Part shown: positions 49,357-50,528 of the stretch, in pieces
Position numbering within the stretch: position 1 is the stretch's first letter
How the letters are laid out: each line of letters begins with the position of its first letter
Source: Mesostigma viride
Lineage: Eukaryota > Streptophyta > Mesostigmatophyceae > Mesostigmatales > Mesostigmataceae
DNA: 50,528 nt
Assembly (NCBI GenBank): GCA_009746045.1
Contig: RPFO01000653.1
Span: 2,501-53,028, forward strand
Direction of reading: 5' to 3'
The notes under the pieces: model-generated
Databases searched by the model: none
Seen by the model: the letters and a program-made list of their open reading frames with translations, nothing else
What the model was told of the DNA's origin: nothing
Translations under genes and position numbers: made by a program

Positions 49357-49770
49357 TGGTCAAACGCGTTTCTTGCGACGAGGCGTGCGGGCCCGAAACG
49401 CTCCTCGCCGCTCTTTCGGCACCCTTGTATCGGGATCTTACAGAGGAGGAGCGGTTGCACGCTCACGTTTTCGCTGACTTCGTGGACTCGAAACGCGTGA
49501 ACAAAGGTCCCACGCTTTCCGCTTCTACGGAACGAGTGTTTCGATGCGTTTTCCGACTTTCTCGAAGATCGCGATTTCCCAAGGTACGACCACTTTTCGA
49601 GGTTTCGAGAGGACAAGTGGTTTTGGAACGCCTTGTTCGATCGCTATGGGTTCTCGACGGGCGGTGGATTGGGTTCGAAGAGGACGTCGGGTTTTAGCGT
49701 GAACGGGTCTCGCGATCCAAAGGACGCGTGCACCGAGTCTGTGTCGCTCGAGGACGGACCCGGACCCTGA
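49356..49770 (+). pseudogene. Small unknown protein, probable frameshift
   Basis: ATG at 49,356 (TGATG overlap with the previous gene). The N-terminal part reads VKRVSCDEACGPETLLAAL and LTEEERLHAHVFADFVDSK. After about 49,500 a different frame looks more protein-like (DFLEDRDFPRYDHFSRF, DKWFWNALFDRYGF) and stops near 49,770. The uncorrected frame ends at 49,697. No family recognised. Confidence 0.4.
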
Positions 49771-50189
49771 TCGTTGCGATTTCCGTGTTTCTGCGGGAAG
49801 ACGAGGTTGTCTCTCGTGCGAATGCGCTCATGAAATACGCTGGAGACCTGGTTTCGGACGAGGTCTTGAACGAGATCATAGACGCATTCGACAGGACGGG
49901 GGTTAACAACCTTACGACCGAGGAGCGGTACCTGCGCACTTCTCATCTCCACGGGCTCGTGACGGCGATGGCGGCAGAGAACGGGTGTCTGTCCCCGAGG
50001 CGGTCCGTGATTGGATTTGTCGAGCCACAGGGCGCGTGGCGGGAGAGGCCGATGAGAGTCACGTGCGGAAAACATTCCAGAACGAGAAATCTAATCGTGA
50101 TCCCGTTCACCCAATCGGATCTAACCCCCATCGCGCCTCTTGTTGCCTCGAAACTTCAGGCCGAAGGGTTCCGAACAATGTTGCGGTAA
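49728..50189 (+). CDS. Small unknown protein
   Basis: 153-codon frame. The likely coding core starts near IVAISVFLREDEVV and has helical segments (ANALMKYAGDLVSDEVLNE, TTEERYLRTSHLHGLVTAM). After about 49,990 a second frame is equally plausible (VPEAVRDWICRATGR), so another indel is possible. Overlaps the previous gene. Confidence 0.4.
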   Translation: MHRVCVARGRTRTLIVAISVFLREDEVVSRANALMKYAGDLVSDEVLNEIIDAFDRTGVNNLTTEERYLRTSHLHGLVTAMAAENGCLSPRRSVIGFVEPQGAWRERPMRVTCGKHSRTRNLIVIPFTQSDLTPIAPLVASKLQAEGFRTMLR

Positions 50190-50194
50190 AGTCT

Positions 50195-50528
50195 TCATTT
50201 GTCACCGCGTCTTCCTTTAGGACCGTCATCTCTCGCAAAAAATCGACTAAAAAAGCCTGGCGAAAATCCTTCATTTTCACTCTCCACGCCTCCGGGTTCC
50301 TGCTTGACGTTTTCGAGCTGCATTGAACTCCGCGCCTTTGTCGTGTACAGCCGACTCGATCTCGCTCCGAAAGACTCCTCCTCGCTCTCCGTATGAGCCG
50401 TTCTCTGCCGTCTGATCGCAAAGAGAGCTCCCATCGTGCCACCCGCAAAGTTTACTTGGAAAAATTCGCCTGACTCGGACGCCGAAACTGGGCGTTGTGG
50501 CCATGTATTCGTTCTTCGCTCACGCCGC
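50195..50528 (-). CDS. Partial unknown protein running off the window
   Basis: The minus-strand frame ending at 50,195 is open to the window end. It contains GEFFQVNFAGGTMGALFAIR, an acidic/basic middle and NVKQEPGGVESENEGF, and ends in GPKGRRGDK. No start or family can be given. Confidence 0.35.
   Translation of the reverse strand, partial: RRERRTNTWPQRPVSASESGEFFQVNFAGGTMGALFAIRRQRTAHTESEEESFGARSSRLYTTKARSSMQLENVKQEPGGVESENEGFSPGFFSRFFARDDGPKGRRGDK

Noticed and set aside
49644-50075. Minus-strand frames over the right-end genes
   Set aside because: Arg/Pro-rich shadows of the plus-strand helical ORFs.

Overview
The window looks like a piece of a eukaryotic nuclear genome in which retroelement-rich host DNA (about 1-13,590) abuts a compact virus-like region (about 13,591-50,528). 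The host side holds a complete five-exon gene for the transcription elongation factor SPT4 (1,869-5,239). Its N-terminus has the plant/green-alga form, so the host is most likely in the green lineage (inference from one gene). Minisatellites sit in its introns. It is followed by decayed LINE ORF1 and reverse-transcriptase copies and by the 5' half of a Ty3/gypsy-type LTR element (LTR, primer binding site, gag, protease, start of RT). That element stops dead at 13,590.

From 13,591 to 32,316 the sequence is one giant inverted repeat with no spacer. Its axis lies between 20,252 and 20,253 and its arms are about 6.66 kb. Each arm carries the same four genes: a chromodomain protein, a small F-box-like protein with a Cys/His tail, a Cys-rich zinc protein and a RING/TRAF-type protein with a 113-nt GT-AG intron. 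The right arm is split by a 5.4-kb DIRS-like (PAT-type) tyrosine-recombinase retrotransposon with split direct repeats. The left arm keeps the empty target site. Small indels between the arms are deletions in the left arm and break its RING/TRAF and zinc-protein copies.

From 32,317 to 50,528 the non-repeated part of the virus-like region continues. It holds two tandem small membrane proteins, a second Cys-rich zinc protein, proteins of unknown function, a tail-anchored 2-oxoglutarate/Fe(II) dioxygenase, tiny basic Cys peptides, a KilA-N protein next to a KilA-N pseudogene, and a run of Pro/Ser-rich large proteins that may be structural. Genes in the palindrome and up to about 40 kb share a promoter layout: a cluster of CCACGGG/CCCGTGG motifs mixed with TTACG words, a TATA box about 60-130 nt before the ATG, and a CTC-rich leader.

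KilA-N, the dioxygenase, the zinc/RING proteins, the gene density and the palindrome suggest an endogenous large DNA virus of the Nucleocytoviricota kind. No capsid, DNA polymerase or packaging ATPase lies in the window, so that identity is inference. The palindrome has the shape expected of a head-to-head telomere (concatemer) junction of a hairpin-ended linear viral genome. Many genes right of 36 kb, and several in the left arm, are broken by single-base indels. Whether this is pseudogene decay or uncorrected long-read error cannot be told from the sequence alone.
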